From JBFIHF01 sp964411125 (GTDB lineage Bacteria > Myxococcota_A > Bradymonadia > Bradymonadales > Bradymonadaceae): 64,000 nt of DNA. Of this stretch, positions 8,249 to 16,045 are shown one piece after another. The stretch lies in NCBI GenBank assembly GCA_964411125.1, contig CAYPJU010000005.1, positions 92,865 through 156,864 of the forward strand, given 5' to 3'. Position 1 is the first letter of the stretch. Each line of letters opens with the position of its first letter. The notes beneath the pieces were generated by a model. The model was given only the letters and a program-made list of their open reading frames with translations, did not search any database and was not told the DNA's origin. The position numbers and the translations under genes were made by a program.

Positions 8249-9328
8249 ATGACGACCACGAAAGTGAAATTTTTGAAAGGCCTCGCCAAGATTGCAGGCG
8301 CCGGCGCCACGATCTTCGCCGTCGGATTCGGTGTCATCACTTTCGGCGACTCCGAAGGAACTCCGGCCGTCCAAGAAGCGAAGGCCGACATCTGGTCCCT
8401 CTCCTTCACCGGCAACGACAACCAGAAGAAGTTCGTCGATGCCTTGATGGCCGAGGGGATGGAGGAGCCGCGCGCGTACAACTGGAACGACAACGTCGTC
8501 TTTTTCTCCACCACCACCACCGCTGAGTCGCCCGTCCAGGTCATGCGGCGCTTTCAGGACCAGTTCGTCGAACAGGGTCTCAATTCCGAGCCGCACTACA
8601 CGACCCTCCCGCCCATCAGCGAGGTCGGCGTGGACTTCTGGGAGGCGGGTAAAGACCAGCAGCGCCGCGGCGCCAACCTGATGGCAAAGCACGTGAAGTC
8701 CAAGGACGACATGTTCTCCGGAGGGGTGGTTCCGACCATCGTCACCGACAACATGGTCCAGATGATCGGCGTCGAGCCCAAAGGGGACACCAAAGGCTCG
8801 ATGGAGTTCGTCCTCGCGATGGCCGACACGATGAAGGAAGGGAAGACCGTCGCCGATACCATCCAGGGTATCCGCTATCTCGACGCGGTCCGAACGAACT
8901 CCGGCCTAACCCGGATCACCGCGACCTGGAGCGACGAGAACTTCGACTTCGACCGCATCAAGGCGCCCGAAAAGCGAGCCGAAGAGATCGTCCCCGCTGC
9001 GCGGACCATCGAAGTGCCGAAATGCCTCGGATGCTCCCGAATGATGTATTTCGAAGGCCTCTCGGTGGGCGAGAAGGGCTACGTGAACGAGATCTTCCGG
9101 TCGCCCAAACCCGCGCTCGAGACCCTGACCTTCTACGATCAGGCGCTCCGGAAGCGGGGATGGCAACTCACGGATTCCAGCCGCACCATGATCGCCGCGA
9201 AAAAGGGTGGTCTGATGGAAGAGGCGGGCGGCAAACTCGCCCACTACGCCCGCGGGAACGACTTCATCACCGTGCTCGCCTACCCCGAGGAGGCCGGCTC
9301 GACCGTCCAACTCTTCGAGTCCCCCTGA
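8249..9328 (+). CDS. Exported protein of unknown function, last gene of the Tad-like operon
   Basis: 359 aa from ATG 8249, with GGAGG at 8237-8241. The N-terminus has one hydrophobic segment (about residues 14-32, AGAGATIFAVGFGVITFG), probably a signal anchor. A soluble domain follows, containing two similar-looking blocks (NWNDNVVFFSTTTTAESPVQ and later FLKGL-distal FYDQALRKRGWQL) that could be tandem alpha/beta repeats. There is one Cys pair (KCLGC). It is 13 bp downstream of the TadE-like gene and probably in the same transcript. I recognise no family. Confidence 0.6.
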   Translation: MTTTKVKFLKGLAKIAGAGATIFAVGFGVITFGDSEGTPAVQEAKADIWSLSFTGNDNQKKFVDALMAEGMEEPRAYNWNDNVVFFSTTTTAESPVQVMRRFQDQFVEQGLNSEPHYTTLPPISEVGVDFWEAGKDQQRRGANLMAKHVKSKDDMFSGGVVPTIVTDNMVQMIGVEPKGDTKGSMEFVLAMADTMKEGKTVADTIQGIRYLDAVRTNSGLTRITATWSDENFDFDRIKAPEKRAEEIVPAARTIEVPKCLGCSRMMYFEGLSVGEKGYVNEIFRSPKPALETLTFYDQALRKRGWQLTDSSRTMIAAKKGGLMEEAGGKLAHYARGNDFITVLAYPEEAGSTVQLFESP

Positions 9329-9377
9329 CCCCAGCCCGATCCAATAGCCCACTGTTTCGCCAATTGAGCCGATCCGC

Positions 9378-9406
9378 TTGCGGTTCGTCGGCCGTGGTGC
9401 TACAGA
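9378..9406 (+). promoter_or_regulatory. Candidate sigma-70-type promoter of rplS
   Basis: TTGCGG (9378-9383), a 17-base spacer and TACAGA (9401-9406) lie 55 bp before the rplS start, in the gap after the Tad-like operon. Each hexamer matches only three of six consensus positions, so support rests mostly on position and spacing. Confidence 0.35.
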
Positions 9407-9422
9407 ATGCGGCCTTCGATCG

Positions 9423-9450
9423 GGACCGCTCGCAGCGGTCCACAGTTTTT
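9423..9450 (+). terminator. Hairpin plus T-tract in the rplS leader: attenuator or terminator
   Basis: GGACCGCT (9423-9430), a CGC loop and AGCGGTCC (9434-9441) form a perfect 8-bp GC-rich stem. ACAG and five Ts (9446-9450) follow. This looks like an intrinsic terminator, yet GGAG and the rplS ATG come immediately after, so it sits inside the rplS leader. It could terminate read-through from the Tad-like operon if rplS transcription began later, or it could be an attenuator or L19-binding leader. Confidence 0.6.
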
Positions 9451-9460
9451 GGAGCCTGAG

Positions 9461-9814
9461 ATGAACCTGATTGACAAGATTGATTCCGAGCAGCTGCGCG
9501 AAGTACCTCACTTTCGCCCTGGAGACACGGTGCGAGTACACCTTCGCATTCGCGAGGGAGAGAAGGAGCGCGTTCAGGTCTTCGAAGGCGTCTGTATCGG
9601 TCGCAGCGGTGGCGGACTGAACGAGACCTTCACCGTCCGCAAGACCTCCTACGGCGTCGGCGTCGAGCGCGTCTTCCCCGTGCACAGCCCGCGTATCGAG
9701 CAGATCGAAGTTGCGTCGATCGGACGCGTCCGTCGCGCGAAGCTCTTCTACCTGCGCCAGCGAAGTGGCAAGTCGGCCCGTATTCGCACGAAGCGCGACC
9801 GGAAAGGTCTCTGA
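9461..9814 (+). CDS. rplS: 50S ribosomal protein L19
   Basis: 117 aa, normal length for bL19, which sits at the interface of the two ribosomal subunits. Hallmarks are HFRPGDTVRVHLRIREG, VQVFEGVCIGRSGGGLNETF, TVRKTSYGVGVERVFPVHSP and RRAKLFYLRQRSGKSARI. ATG 9461 has GGAG at 9451-9454. In many bacteria rplS follows rpsP-rimM-trmD; here those are absent and the gene has its own leader with a hairpin. An rnhB gene lies 1.8 kb downstream, and rplS and rnhB are neighbours in many genomes, but here a membrane coiled-coil gene separates them. Confidence 0.98.
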   Translation: MNLIDKIDSEQLREVPHFRPGDTVRVHLRIREGEKERVQVFEGVCIGRSGGGLNETFTVRKTSYGVGVERVFPVHSPRIEQIEVASIGRVRRAKLFYLRQRSGKSARIRTKRDRKGL

Positions 9815-9884
9815 GCAACGCAAAAGTCGATTGCGGCGCGCGGCGGGTAGCAGGTAAAACCGTGTTACCCCACTAGACCGCGCG

Positions 9885-11630
9885 ATGCTGCTCAGAGAGC
9901 TAATCTTCCAAGACGTCTTCGGTGTTCATCGGCCTGTCAGGCTCGATGCCGAAAAGCAGATGTCGTCCATCGATCTTCCGTCCGGCGTAACGGCTCGGCA
10001 GGTTCAGGACCTTCTGATCTCGGTGCTCTACCCGGAGCACACCCCCCAGACGCTCCGGCTCGAGTTCGCTCGGGCCGAAGAGGCCAAGGTCGCCGGGGTG
10101 TTCGAGCACCACGGACGTACCTACCGAATCCTTCGCCAATCCGAATCCGAATCCGTCCGCCTGCAGGTCAGTGAGAGCGCCGGTTGGCGAGATCTCGCCG
10201 TCGGCTCCAAAGGCGTCGGGGAGCGGCTCGGACAGAGCCTGGGACGCCCCGATTTTCCGACGTTCTGGGCCATCAATCTCTGGCGGTTTGACGAGGCTGC
10301 GAGCGAGGCGACCGACCTCGATCTCGACTCTGTCGACGCGAAGATTCGAGACGTCATCCTCAAGTATCGCGTCGCCGTTGCCGTCGAGCGAGTCGAAGAC
10401 GAGATCAAGTCGACCGAGGGGCGAATCGAGGAGCGCTCCAAGGAACTGGGGCAGGGCGCGGCTCTCGAAGAAAAGCTGCGCAAGGGCCGCGAGAAGCTCA
10501 TCGAGATCGAAGTCAGCGAGCTCTCCGACGAAGACCTCGACCTTCTCAAGCAGAAGGACGAGCTGCTCGGTGACTTCGATCTGCAACTGCAACGTCTGGA
10601 AGAGCAGGAAGACGCGGAGCGACGTCAGATCGATCTCACTCTCCCCGACAGTCCTGTCCGGCTCCCCTGGTTCTGGGTCGGGCTCGCGATCGCATTCGGT
10701 TGCCTCATCGCGGCGGTCCTCGATCCGTCGATGCGCTGGATTGCGCTCGGCGACATCATCGGGTTCGGTCTGGTCGCGTGGGCGCTCTTCACCTACTTCG
10801 AAGGGATGGAGCGCGCCAGCGTTCATCAAGTCCGGCTCGAGTCGATCAAGCGTCGGCTCAATCAAGTGCGCGAGGAGCTCGTCTCCACCCAGGAGCGCAT
10901 CAATCACGTCCTCATCCACGCAGGCGTCCGCGACGCCAAAGAGATGGCCGAAAGAATCGCGAAGGCCGAGCAGCTTCGCGATGTGATCGCGAAGATGGAG
11001 CGGCGTGTCGACGAGCTCAGGCGCGATCCCGGCTACATGGCGGCGCTCGATGAGATGGAGAAGCTGCGAAAGCGGCTCGTCGACCTGCAGGCCGAGCGTC
11101 GCGAGCTGCCCGAAGACACGCTGTCCGCCTATCAGCTCGAAAACGACCTGCAGTCCCTCGGGATCGAACCCCACGCCGTCCTCGAAGAGCAGAGTTCCGA
11201 GGAGGGCGACGACCCGGGCACCCCGGTCGGCCGCCTCGTCGAGGCGGCCCGTCAGACGGGACAGTGGGACGCGGTCGAAATGTATCCCAAATCGCGAGCG
11301 ATGTGGGGCAAGATCTGTGGCCACGTCCTCGGCGACAAGTTCTCAGACGTCAACGTCACCGAGGATGGCAAAGTTCGAATCGGCAAGCTCGATGCCGAGC
11401 AGATGGAGATGTGGAAGAGGACGCGACCCTCCGAGTACGAGGTGTTGTTGCGGGCCCTCGCCGTCGCGATCCAGGTCGGGGCGGACGGTCGCTCGCGTCG
11501 AGGGGTCTTCCACTCGATCGTCATCGCCGATCCCGCCGACTATCTCACGGCCGTGCAGGTCAAGAAGCTCCAGGAAGTTTTCGAGAGCGCCGCCCAGAAG
11601 TCCGGGATCGTAACCCTGCGCGGAGCGTGA
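9885..11630 (+). CDS. Membrane coiled-coil protein resembling a degenerate SMC/YhaN-type ATPase
   Basis: 581 aa. The N-terminus (MLLRELIFQDVFGVHRPVRL) matches the opening strands of YhaN/AAA_27-type SMC-like ATPases, but where the Walker A loop should be (residues about 28-45) it reads SSIDLPSGVTARQVQDLLIS, with no GxxGxGKS. Charged coiled coil occupies about 165-245, a TM hairpin about 262-306, and more coiled coil about 310-410. The last 100 residues align in order with an ABC head (YEVLLRALAVAIQVGA, then HSIVIADPADYLTAVQVKKL), again without a proper LSGG or Walker B DE. It therefore looks like a membrane-bound SMC-fold protein that has lost ATPase residues. Its stop overlaps the rnhB start (TGATG). 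Confidence 0.65.
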   Translation: MLLRELIFQDVFGVHRPVRLDAEKQMSSIDLPSGVTARQVQDLLISVLYPEHTPQTLRLEFARAEEAKVAGVFEHHGRTYRILRQSESESVRLQVSESAGWRDLAVGSKGVGERLGQSLGRPDFPTFWAINLWRFDEAASEATDLDLDSVDAKIRDVILKYRVAVAVERVEDEIKSTEGRIEERSKELGQGAALEEKLRKGREKLIEIEVSELSDEDLDLLKQKDELLGDFDLQLQRLEEQEDAERRQIDLTLPDSPVRLPWFWVGLAIAFGCLIAAVLDPSMRWIALGDIIGFGLVAWALFTYFEGMERASVHQVRLESIKRRLNQVREELVSTQERINHVLIHAGVRDAKEMAERIAKAEQLRDVIAKMERRVDELRRDPGYMAALDEMEKLRKRLVDLQAERRELPEDTLSAYQLENDLQSLGIEPHAVLEEQSSEEGDDPGTPVGRLVEAARQTGQWDAVEMYPKSRAMWGKICGHVLGDKFSDVNVTEDGKVRIGKLDAEQMEMWKRTRPSEYEVLLRALAVAIQVGADGRSRRGVFHSIVIADPADYLTAVQVKKLQEVFESAAQKSGIVTLRGA

Positions 11631-12301
11631 TGTCCGACGAGCAACCATCCCTCTTCGCGGCCCGGGGGCCCGAGATCGGCGAGATCGAGGCGTGGTGCCT
11701 CCAGCGGGGGATCTTTCCGGTGATCGGCGTCGACGAAGCGGGGCGCGGACCCCTCGCAGGGCCAGTCTACGCCGCCGCCGTCGTCCTCGATTGCCGAGAG
11801 CAGCCCGACTGGCTAGAAATCCTCGACGACTCGAAGAAGCTCAAAGCGGAAGTACGAGAGGAGGCCGCCGGGCTCATCAAAGAGCATGCGCTCGCTTGGG
11901 CGATCGCCCGCCGAGACCACGATGTCATCGACGACATCAACATCCTTCAGGCCTCCCTGCGGGCGATGGAAGATGCCGTCGAGCAAGTGTGTGCCGCGAT
12001 CGACACCTCGATCCAGCGGGTCTTCGTCGACGGAAATCAACCGATCCGGACCGAGGTCCCTCAACAGCCTCTGGTGAAGGGGGACGGACGAAGCTACCAC
12101 GTCGCAGCGGCGAGCATCCTCGCCAAAGTGGCCCGCGACCAGGAGATGTTGGAGCATCACCTTCGATGGCCGCACTACGCGTTCGACAGCAACAAGGGGT
12201 ACGGCACCGCGGCGCACCGCAAGGCGATCGCGGAGATCGGTCCCTGCCCGATTCACCGTAAATCGTTCGGCGGTGTGCGCGAGTACCTCAGCCAGTCATA
12301 G
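11630..12301 (+). CDS. rnhB: Ribonuclease HII
   Basis: 223 aa. It cleaves the RNA strand of RNA/DNA hybrids and removes single misincorporated ribonucleotides. The active-site motif DEAGRGPLAGPV is present, as are DDSKKL, NILQASLRAM, the VDGNQ strand and KGDGRSYHVAAASILAKVAR carrying further acidic ligands, then FDSNKGYGTAAHRKAI. The ATG overlaps the preceding stop by one base. About 25 residues precede the core, a short extension of the kind common in this family. The 3' end overlaps the convergent yraN by 6 bp. Confidence 0.97.
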   Translation: MSDEQPSLFAARGPEIGEIEAWCLQRGIFPVIGVDEAGRGPLAGPVYAAAVVLDCREQPDWLEILDDSKKLKAEVREEAAGLIKEHALAWAIARRDHDVIDDINILQASLRAMEDAVEQVCAAIDTSIQRVFVDGNQPIRTEVPQQPLVKGDGRSYHVAAASILAKVARDQEMLEHHLRWPHYAFDSNKGYGTAAHRKAIAEIGPCPIHRKSFGGVREYLSQS

Positions 12302-12679
12302 CCGCCCGCTCGCATCGAACGCGTTTCGGTAGTGCCGGATCACCAGAGGATCCAGCTCGACGGCGATCACGTCGAACCGTGCCATCGCTCCCCGCAAGCG
12401 GTTGCGGAGAATGTAGAGCTGAGCCAACTTCACCAATTTCTTGCGTTTTCCGCCGTGGACGTGCAGCTCCGGAGGAAACGGACCCGCCGAGGCGGCGCTC
12501 TTCACCTCGACAAACGCCAACAGCTGGATCGTCCGGCCGTCCCACTCCTGCGGACGTGCCGCCACGATGTCGATCTCTCCGAGCTTCTCGCGCCAGTTTC
12601 TGTCGAGGATCTCCCAACCCTCTTCGACGAGATACCGTACGGCGATCTCTTCTCCCTTCGAGCCTACCCAGTCCTTCAT
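12296..12679 (-). CDS. yraN: UPF0102 family protein YraN (endonuclease-like fold)
   Basis: 127 aa, usual length. It has the YraN pattern: G.KGEEIAVRYLVEEGWEILDRNWREKLGEIDIVA, then LLAFVEVKSA, the E/D-ExK arrangement of a restriction-endonuclease-like fold (GEID, VEVK), and a C-terminal FDVIAVELD. Its biochemical role is not firmly established. Neighbouring rnhB and yraN are common in bacteria, although here they are convergent with a 6-bp overlap rather than co-directional. Confidence 0.93.
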   Translation of the reverse strand: MKDWVGSKGEEIAVRYLVEEGWEILDRNWREKLGEIDIVAARPQEWDGRTIQLLAFVEVKSAASAGPFPPELHVHGGKRKKLVKLAQLYILRNRLRGAMARFDVIAVELDPLVIRHYRNAFDASGRL

Positions 12680-12738
12680 GCCGACCTCCGAAATCGATGG
12701 AGGGGAAATTCCCTCCCAACGTTTTCGGCCGCCTGCGC

Positions 12739-14235
12739 TCAGCGTTGCGAACTTTTTTTCGGCTCGGCCGCTTTTTCAGCCAGGGCGCGCTCCATATGCT
12801 CGCGGAACGGGATTTCTTCGAAGGTCTTCCAGACCAACTCTCGCAGTTGGTACGTGGCTGGGTCGAGCTCGGCTCCTTTCTCGGAGAGCTCGCTCGGCGT
12901 CCCTTCGATGTAGAGGACGTAGTTGCCCCAGCGTTCGACGTACAGGCGTTCGCCTTCGAGGCTTGCGCAGGTGGATTCCCCATGCTTCCCCGCTGCCGTG
13001 GCGATTCGAGCGTCGGGATACCGCTGCTGCGAGATCTGCACGAGGCCGCGGTAGAACTCTTCGGCCTCGGCGATCTCGTCCCACGCGGTGAGCAGCACCA
13101 GGGCGACCGAGCCGTCTTCTCGCTCGAACGCCAGCACCCGGTCTCCATCCCAGCCCTCGGCGGCTTTGGCCGGACTGATACCCTGGGGCTCGTGGGCCTT
13201 TAGAAACTGGAGAATCTGGAACTCTCCTAGCACCGAGTCGTAGATCTTACGGTAGCCGGGCAGGGCGGGCTCGGCGCGGAACGACAGATGGACCGGCTCG
13301 TCGCCAGCGAAGTAGCGCTCCGGGTGGATGATCTGTTCGGTGGAGACGGGCGGGTTCTCGTAAATCTCGTCGACCTCGGCCCACGTCCGGCCCGAGCGTG
13401 CCATCACGATGAAACGCATCCCCGCGAAGTACGGGAAGACCAGGGACTCGCGGAAGATTGCCGGAGCCTTGGAGAGGGCCGACTCCCCCACCGCGAAATC
13501 GGCACCGCCAAACGAGCCCGCGAGCTGCTCCATGCCAGCAAGATCGTCGAACGAAAGCTGGGTGAGCATGTTGGCTGCGAACGGAATGTCGACCAGGCTG
13601 ACCCGGTTGCCTTGCGGGAGCTGCCCCTGTTCGTAGAGCGAGAAGTCGAACATCAGTACCGTCGCGTCCCCCTCGAGCAGGGCCGAACGCGCGAGGGCGA
13701 AGTCGGAGTTCTCCATCGTCGAGAACGGCTCCTGCATCGCCAGGATGTCGAAATGTTGGTCCTGCAGCGCGTGAAAGATCTCGTGCGCCATGGCAGGTCG
13801 CTGCAGTCCGAGCGGGATCCCCTCCATGATGTAGAGTTCCTTCGTCGTCTGATCGTAGAAACCCGCGATCTGCTCGGTCAGAACGTCGAGCAGGACCTTT
13901 TTGTAATCGAGATCCTGCGGGATCACCCCGAGCCTCTTGTAAACCTTAGCTTCCGCGGCGATGTCGTCGTCGCTCACCTCCTCGGCCAGCTTCGAGACGA
14001 GCACCGCGCGAAGCTCCTCTCGCTTCTTGATCCCCTTTTTGAACGGCCCCTTCGCCTCGAGGCCTCGGATCTTTCCGACCTTCTCCGCGATCTCGTCCGC
14101 GGTCTCCAGCAGCTCCTCCTCCGATGTCGGGGGGGCTTGCGACCCGGTGGGGCCAGCGGTTTCGGGAACATCCTGGGCGCCCGCGGGCAGAGCGACAGCG
14201 AGGAGAAGGAAGCAAAGAACGGTCGTGCGAGTCAC
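12739..14235 (-). CDS. Exported HExxH metallopeptidase-like protein
   Basis: 498 aa. A clear Sec signal peptide (residues 1-20, ending PAGA-QD) is followed by an acidic stretch. A zinc-protease motif HEIFH lies at residues 151-155 (AMAHEIFHALQDQH), and E188 in LLEGDAT is a good candidate for the third gluzincin-type ligand, so it resembles the peptidase MA-like clan. Upstream, AGFYDQTTKELYIMEG is typical of secreted proteins of this group. The C-terminal 200 residues form a polar domain with no recognisable motif. It is probably periplasmic or secreted. It is the only gene on this strand here, 59 bp upstream of yraN. Confidence 0.75.
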   Translation of the reverse strand: MTRTTVLCFLLLAVALPAGAQDVPETAGPTGSQAPPTSEEELLETADEIAEKVGKIRGLEAKGPFKKGIKKREELRAVLVSKLAEEVSDDDIAAEAKVYKRLGVIPQDLDYKKVLLDVLTEQIAGFYDQTTKELYIMEGIPLGLQRPAMAHEIFHALQDQHFDILAMQEPFSTMENSDFALARSALLEGDATVLMFDFSLYEQGQLPQGNRVSLVDIPFAANMLTQLSFDDLAGMEQLAGSFGGADFAVGESALSKAPAIFRESLVFPYFAGMRFIVMARSGRTWAEVDEIYENPPVSTEQIIHPERYFAGDEPVHLSFRAEPALPGYRKIYDSVLGEFQILQFLKAHEPQGISPAKAAEGWDGDRVLAFEREDGSVALVLLTAWDEIAEAEEFYRGLVQISQQRYPDARIATAAGKHGESTCASLEGERLYVERWGNYVLYIEGTPSELSEKGAELDPATYQLRELVWKTFEEIPFREHMERALAEKAAEPKKSSQR

Positions 14236-14583
14236 TGGGGCTCCGGGGCTCGTCCCATGGCATTGAGCAACGTCGTCGGCGACGAGTCTATGCCATCACT
14301 CCCTGCCTGTCGCGTCGCCTCGGGGCCGAGAGTTCGCCGTCGGCGAGCGGAAAGTAGCCCGACGTCCGACCTAAATGCCCGTGTTCGGGGGACATTCGAG
14401 GCCTGGGGTGGCCAGCGATGGCGCGGTGAAGGGCGCTGCGCGAAGATTTTATTGTGAAGGCGAGTTTTCTGGTCCATAGTGGTCGACGTCAACAACGTTG
14501 AGAAACGAACCCTTTGGTGGGGTTCGACCTCAGCGGCCCTGGTGGGCATGCAAATCTCGAATGAGATCGAAAGAGGAGTCGAT
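14236..14583 (+). promoter_or_regulatory. Divergent intergenic region with a weak promoter candidate
   Basis: These 348 bp separate the minus-strand peptidase from the plus-strand lipoproteins and must hold promoters for both. On the plus strand TTGTGA (14452-14457), 17 bases and CATAGT (14475-14480) are a weak sigma-70 candidate about 100 bp before the lipoprotein start. AGAGGAG (14572-14578) is its ribosome site. I see no gene, repeat or convincing RNA structure in the rest. Confidence 0.35.
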
Positions 14584-14841
14584 ATGAAGATTCGTGCACT
14601 ATTCGCTATCGCTGCACTCGCCGGTTCCGTCGCTTGCAGCGGCGGAGAAAAGAAGCCGGACGAGCCCGAAACCGAAACGTCGGTCGAAGTCGAAACCGAG
14701 ACGGAGGTCGAGACCCCCTCGGGTGAGTCGGAGACCGAGACCGAGTACGAGAGCGAGACCGAGACCGAGGGAGATCCGGCCGAGAGCGCTCCGATGGAAG
14801 AGGGCGCTGAGGGCGCCGAAGGCGCTGAGGGCGGCGAATAA
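14584..14841 (+). CDS. Small acidic Glu/Thr-rich lipoprotein
   Basis: 85 aa from ATG 14584, behind AGAGGAG. The signal peptide (MKIRALFAIAALAGSVAC) ends in a lipobox GSVAC, so Cys18 should be lipidated. The mature part is almost entirely Glu/Thr/Ser repeats (ETETSVEVETETEVETPSGE…) and ends EGAEGAEGAEGGE. Such a chain is probably disordered and strongly negative at the cell surface or in the periplasm. It resembles the next gene in signal peptide, in SGG-K-K-DE after the Cys and in a shared ESAPMEE motif, so the two are probably duplicates. Function unknown. Confidence 0.75.
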   Translation: MKIRALFAIAALAGSVACSGGEKKPDEPETETSVEVETETEVETPSGESETETEYESETETEGDPAESAPMEEGAEGAEGAEGGE

Positions 14842-14867
14842 TCGCCTACCGCAAGGAGAATCAGTTC

Positions 14868-15122
14868 ATGATCAAGCGATTGACGTTGGTTTTGTTTGCT
14901 GCGGCTCTTTCTCTGAGCGTGGCGTGTTCGGGTGGCGACAAGAAGTCGGACGAAGCTCCGGCCGAGCAGCCCGAGAGTGCCCCGATGGAGGAAGAGGAAG
15001 CTGAAGAATCCACCGAGGAAGCGGTCGAAGAGACCGCCGACGAGATGGAGGACGCGGCCGAAGAGGCCGTCGACGAAATGGAAGACGCCGCCGACGAGGC
15101 GGAGGACGAGATCGACGACTGA
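14868..15122 (+). CDS. Small acidic lipoprotein, paralogue of the preceding gene
   Basis: 84 aa, 26 bp after its paralogue and preceded by AAGGAG. The lipobox is LSVAC (Cys20), followed by SGGDKKSDEAPAEQPESAPM and then about 50 residues of Glu/Asp/Ala repeats based on EEAVEETADEMEDAA, which occurs about twice. The regular spacing of Met and Val could form an acidic amphipathic helix. It is followed at once by a strong intrinsic terminator, which closes the two-gene unit. Function unknown. Confidence 0.75.
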   Translation: MIKRLTLVLFAAALSLSVACSGGDKKSDEAPAEQPESAPMEEEEAEESTEEAVEETADEMEDAAEEAVDEMEDAADEAEDEIDD

Positions 15123-15140
15123 GCCTTCTCGCGACGCTTT

Positions 15141-15174
15141 GGAGAGGCCGGCGCAAGCCGGCCTCTTCCATTTT
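15141..15174 (+). terminator. Intrinsic terminator after the acidic lipoprotein pair
   Basis: GAGGCCGGC (15144-15152), a GCAA tetraloop and GCCGGCCTC (15157-15165) form a perfect 9-bp stem. Three more pairs (one a wobble) extend it outward, and CATTTTCTT follows. A GNRA loop with a short T-tract directly after a stop codon is a typical Rho-independent terminator. Confidence 0.85.
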
Positions 15175-15202
15175 CTTGGATCGTCGATTGTGCTCGGGTG
15201 AT

Positions 15203-15256
15203 TATTTGCAAAATTTTGTAAATATCTTTGAAGCGGGCGAAGGGTTCCTCTACATT
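15203..15256 (+). promoter_or_regulatory. AT-rich 22-bp palindrome next to a sigma-70-like promoter
   Basis: Bases 15203-15224 form an inverted repeat with 10 of 11 pairs matching; the core is ATTTGCAAAATTTTGTAAAT. It is conspicuous because the surroundings are GC-rich. Four bases downstream is TTGAAG (15228-15233), 17 bases, then TACATT (15251-15256), each matching four of six consensus bases. The arrangement fits a dimeric regulator binding just upstream of the -35 box of the Cys-rich lipoprotein gene at 15352. Confidence 0.5.
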
Positions 15257-15351
15257 GATGCTCAGATGGGTTTCACGGTCGACCCGTGAAGGTACTTGAC
15301 GGTCCGATGCCCATGCGGGCAAAGTTGGCCGACGTTCAACTGGAGTTAGAG

Positions 15352-15699
15352 ATGCGAGTACAGAGACGGCTCGGTGTGTTGGTATCGGTGGCCCTGACGA
15401 CGCTGGCGCTCGGCCTGATGGCCGGGTGCGCGGACGATCTGTACGCGGATTGCCAGCTCGATCCGAATTCGCCCGATCCCGCGATCTCCACGTGCGGCTC
15501 CGACGACGGTCCGTCGCGTGGCTGCGTGGTGGAGAACGATCTGGCCTGCGACACGCGGGCATGTGGTCGCTACCAGGGATCGACTCCCTTCTGCACCAAA
15601 GCGTGCACGGACGATGGTGACTGCCCTGCGGGTGCATGTCGTGAGTTCGTCTTTCAGTCGGGGCGCAAGTTCTGTGTCGCCGACGAGACTCTGATGTGA
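15352..15699 (+). CDS. Cys-rich lipoprotein of unknown function
   Basis: 115 aa from ATG 15352; in-frame ATGs at 15286 and 15310 would place extra residues before a good signal peptide. Signal peptide MRVQRRLGVLVSVALTTLAL ends in lipobox LMAGC (Cys28). The mature part has about ten cysteines with motifs CGSDDGPSRGC, CDTRACGRYQG and CTKACTDDGDCPAGACREF, like the small disulfide-knotted domains common in myxobacterial surface lipoproteins. It stands alone behind an AT-rich palindrome and promoter, so it may be specifically regulated. Confidence 0.75.
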   Translation: MRVQRRLGVLVSVALTTLALGLMAGCADDLYADCQLDPNSPDPAISTCGSDDGPSRGCVVENDLACDTRACGRYQGSTPFCTKACTDDGDCPAGACREFVFQSGRKFCVADETLM

Positions 15700-16045
15700 C
15701 CAGGGCGACGCCCCTTTCCCCCGATAATCGAAGAGAGCACCGTGGTGTGCGATGCATCGGTGCTTCGCTCTGCCCGTGCGGATACGTCGCTCCGTTTCGC
15801 GTGCCCTCGCGGAGAGATGAGCCGAAGCGCGGGATCCTCGCCTGTTTCGGGGGTGTCAACGGCTTGACGCCGTAGGGGGCCTCGGGTAGCGTGATTTCGC
15901 TCAGGAATGTGTGCTTTTCGCACAGAAAGAATGAAAATCGGTTACGCAGCGCAACACGAATCGACCGCGAGACACAGCAGTGGTCTTGCGCTTCGATTGG
16001 GGTTGTGTGCGCACCGAACGGTCCCAATGCGGGAGACTCGACGAC
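15700..16045 (+). promoter_or_regulatory. Intergenic region with the likely promoter of the Glt-like cluster
   Basis: 346 bp without a convincing gene. TTGACG (15864-15869, five of six), a 17-base spacer and TAGCGT (15887-15892, three of six) make the best promoter here. It would give a leader of about 150 nt before the first TPR gene at 16046. I see no clear terminator for the preceding lipoprotein and no strong repeat. Confidence 0.45.

Noticed and set aside
15700..15730. Short hairpin AGGGCG-A-CGCCCCT after the Cys-rich lipoprotein as terminator
   Set aside because: The stem is imperfect and followed by only three Ts, so it is weaker than expected for a terminator.
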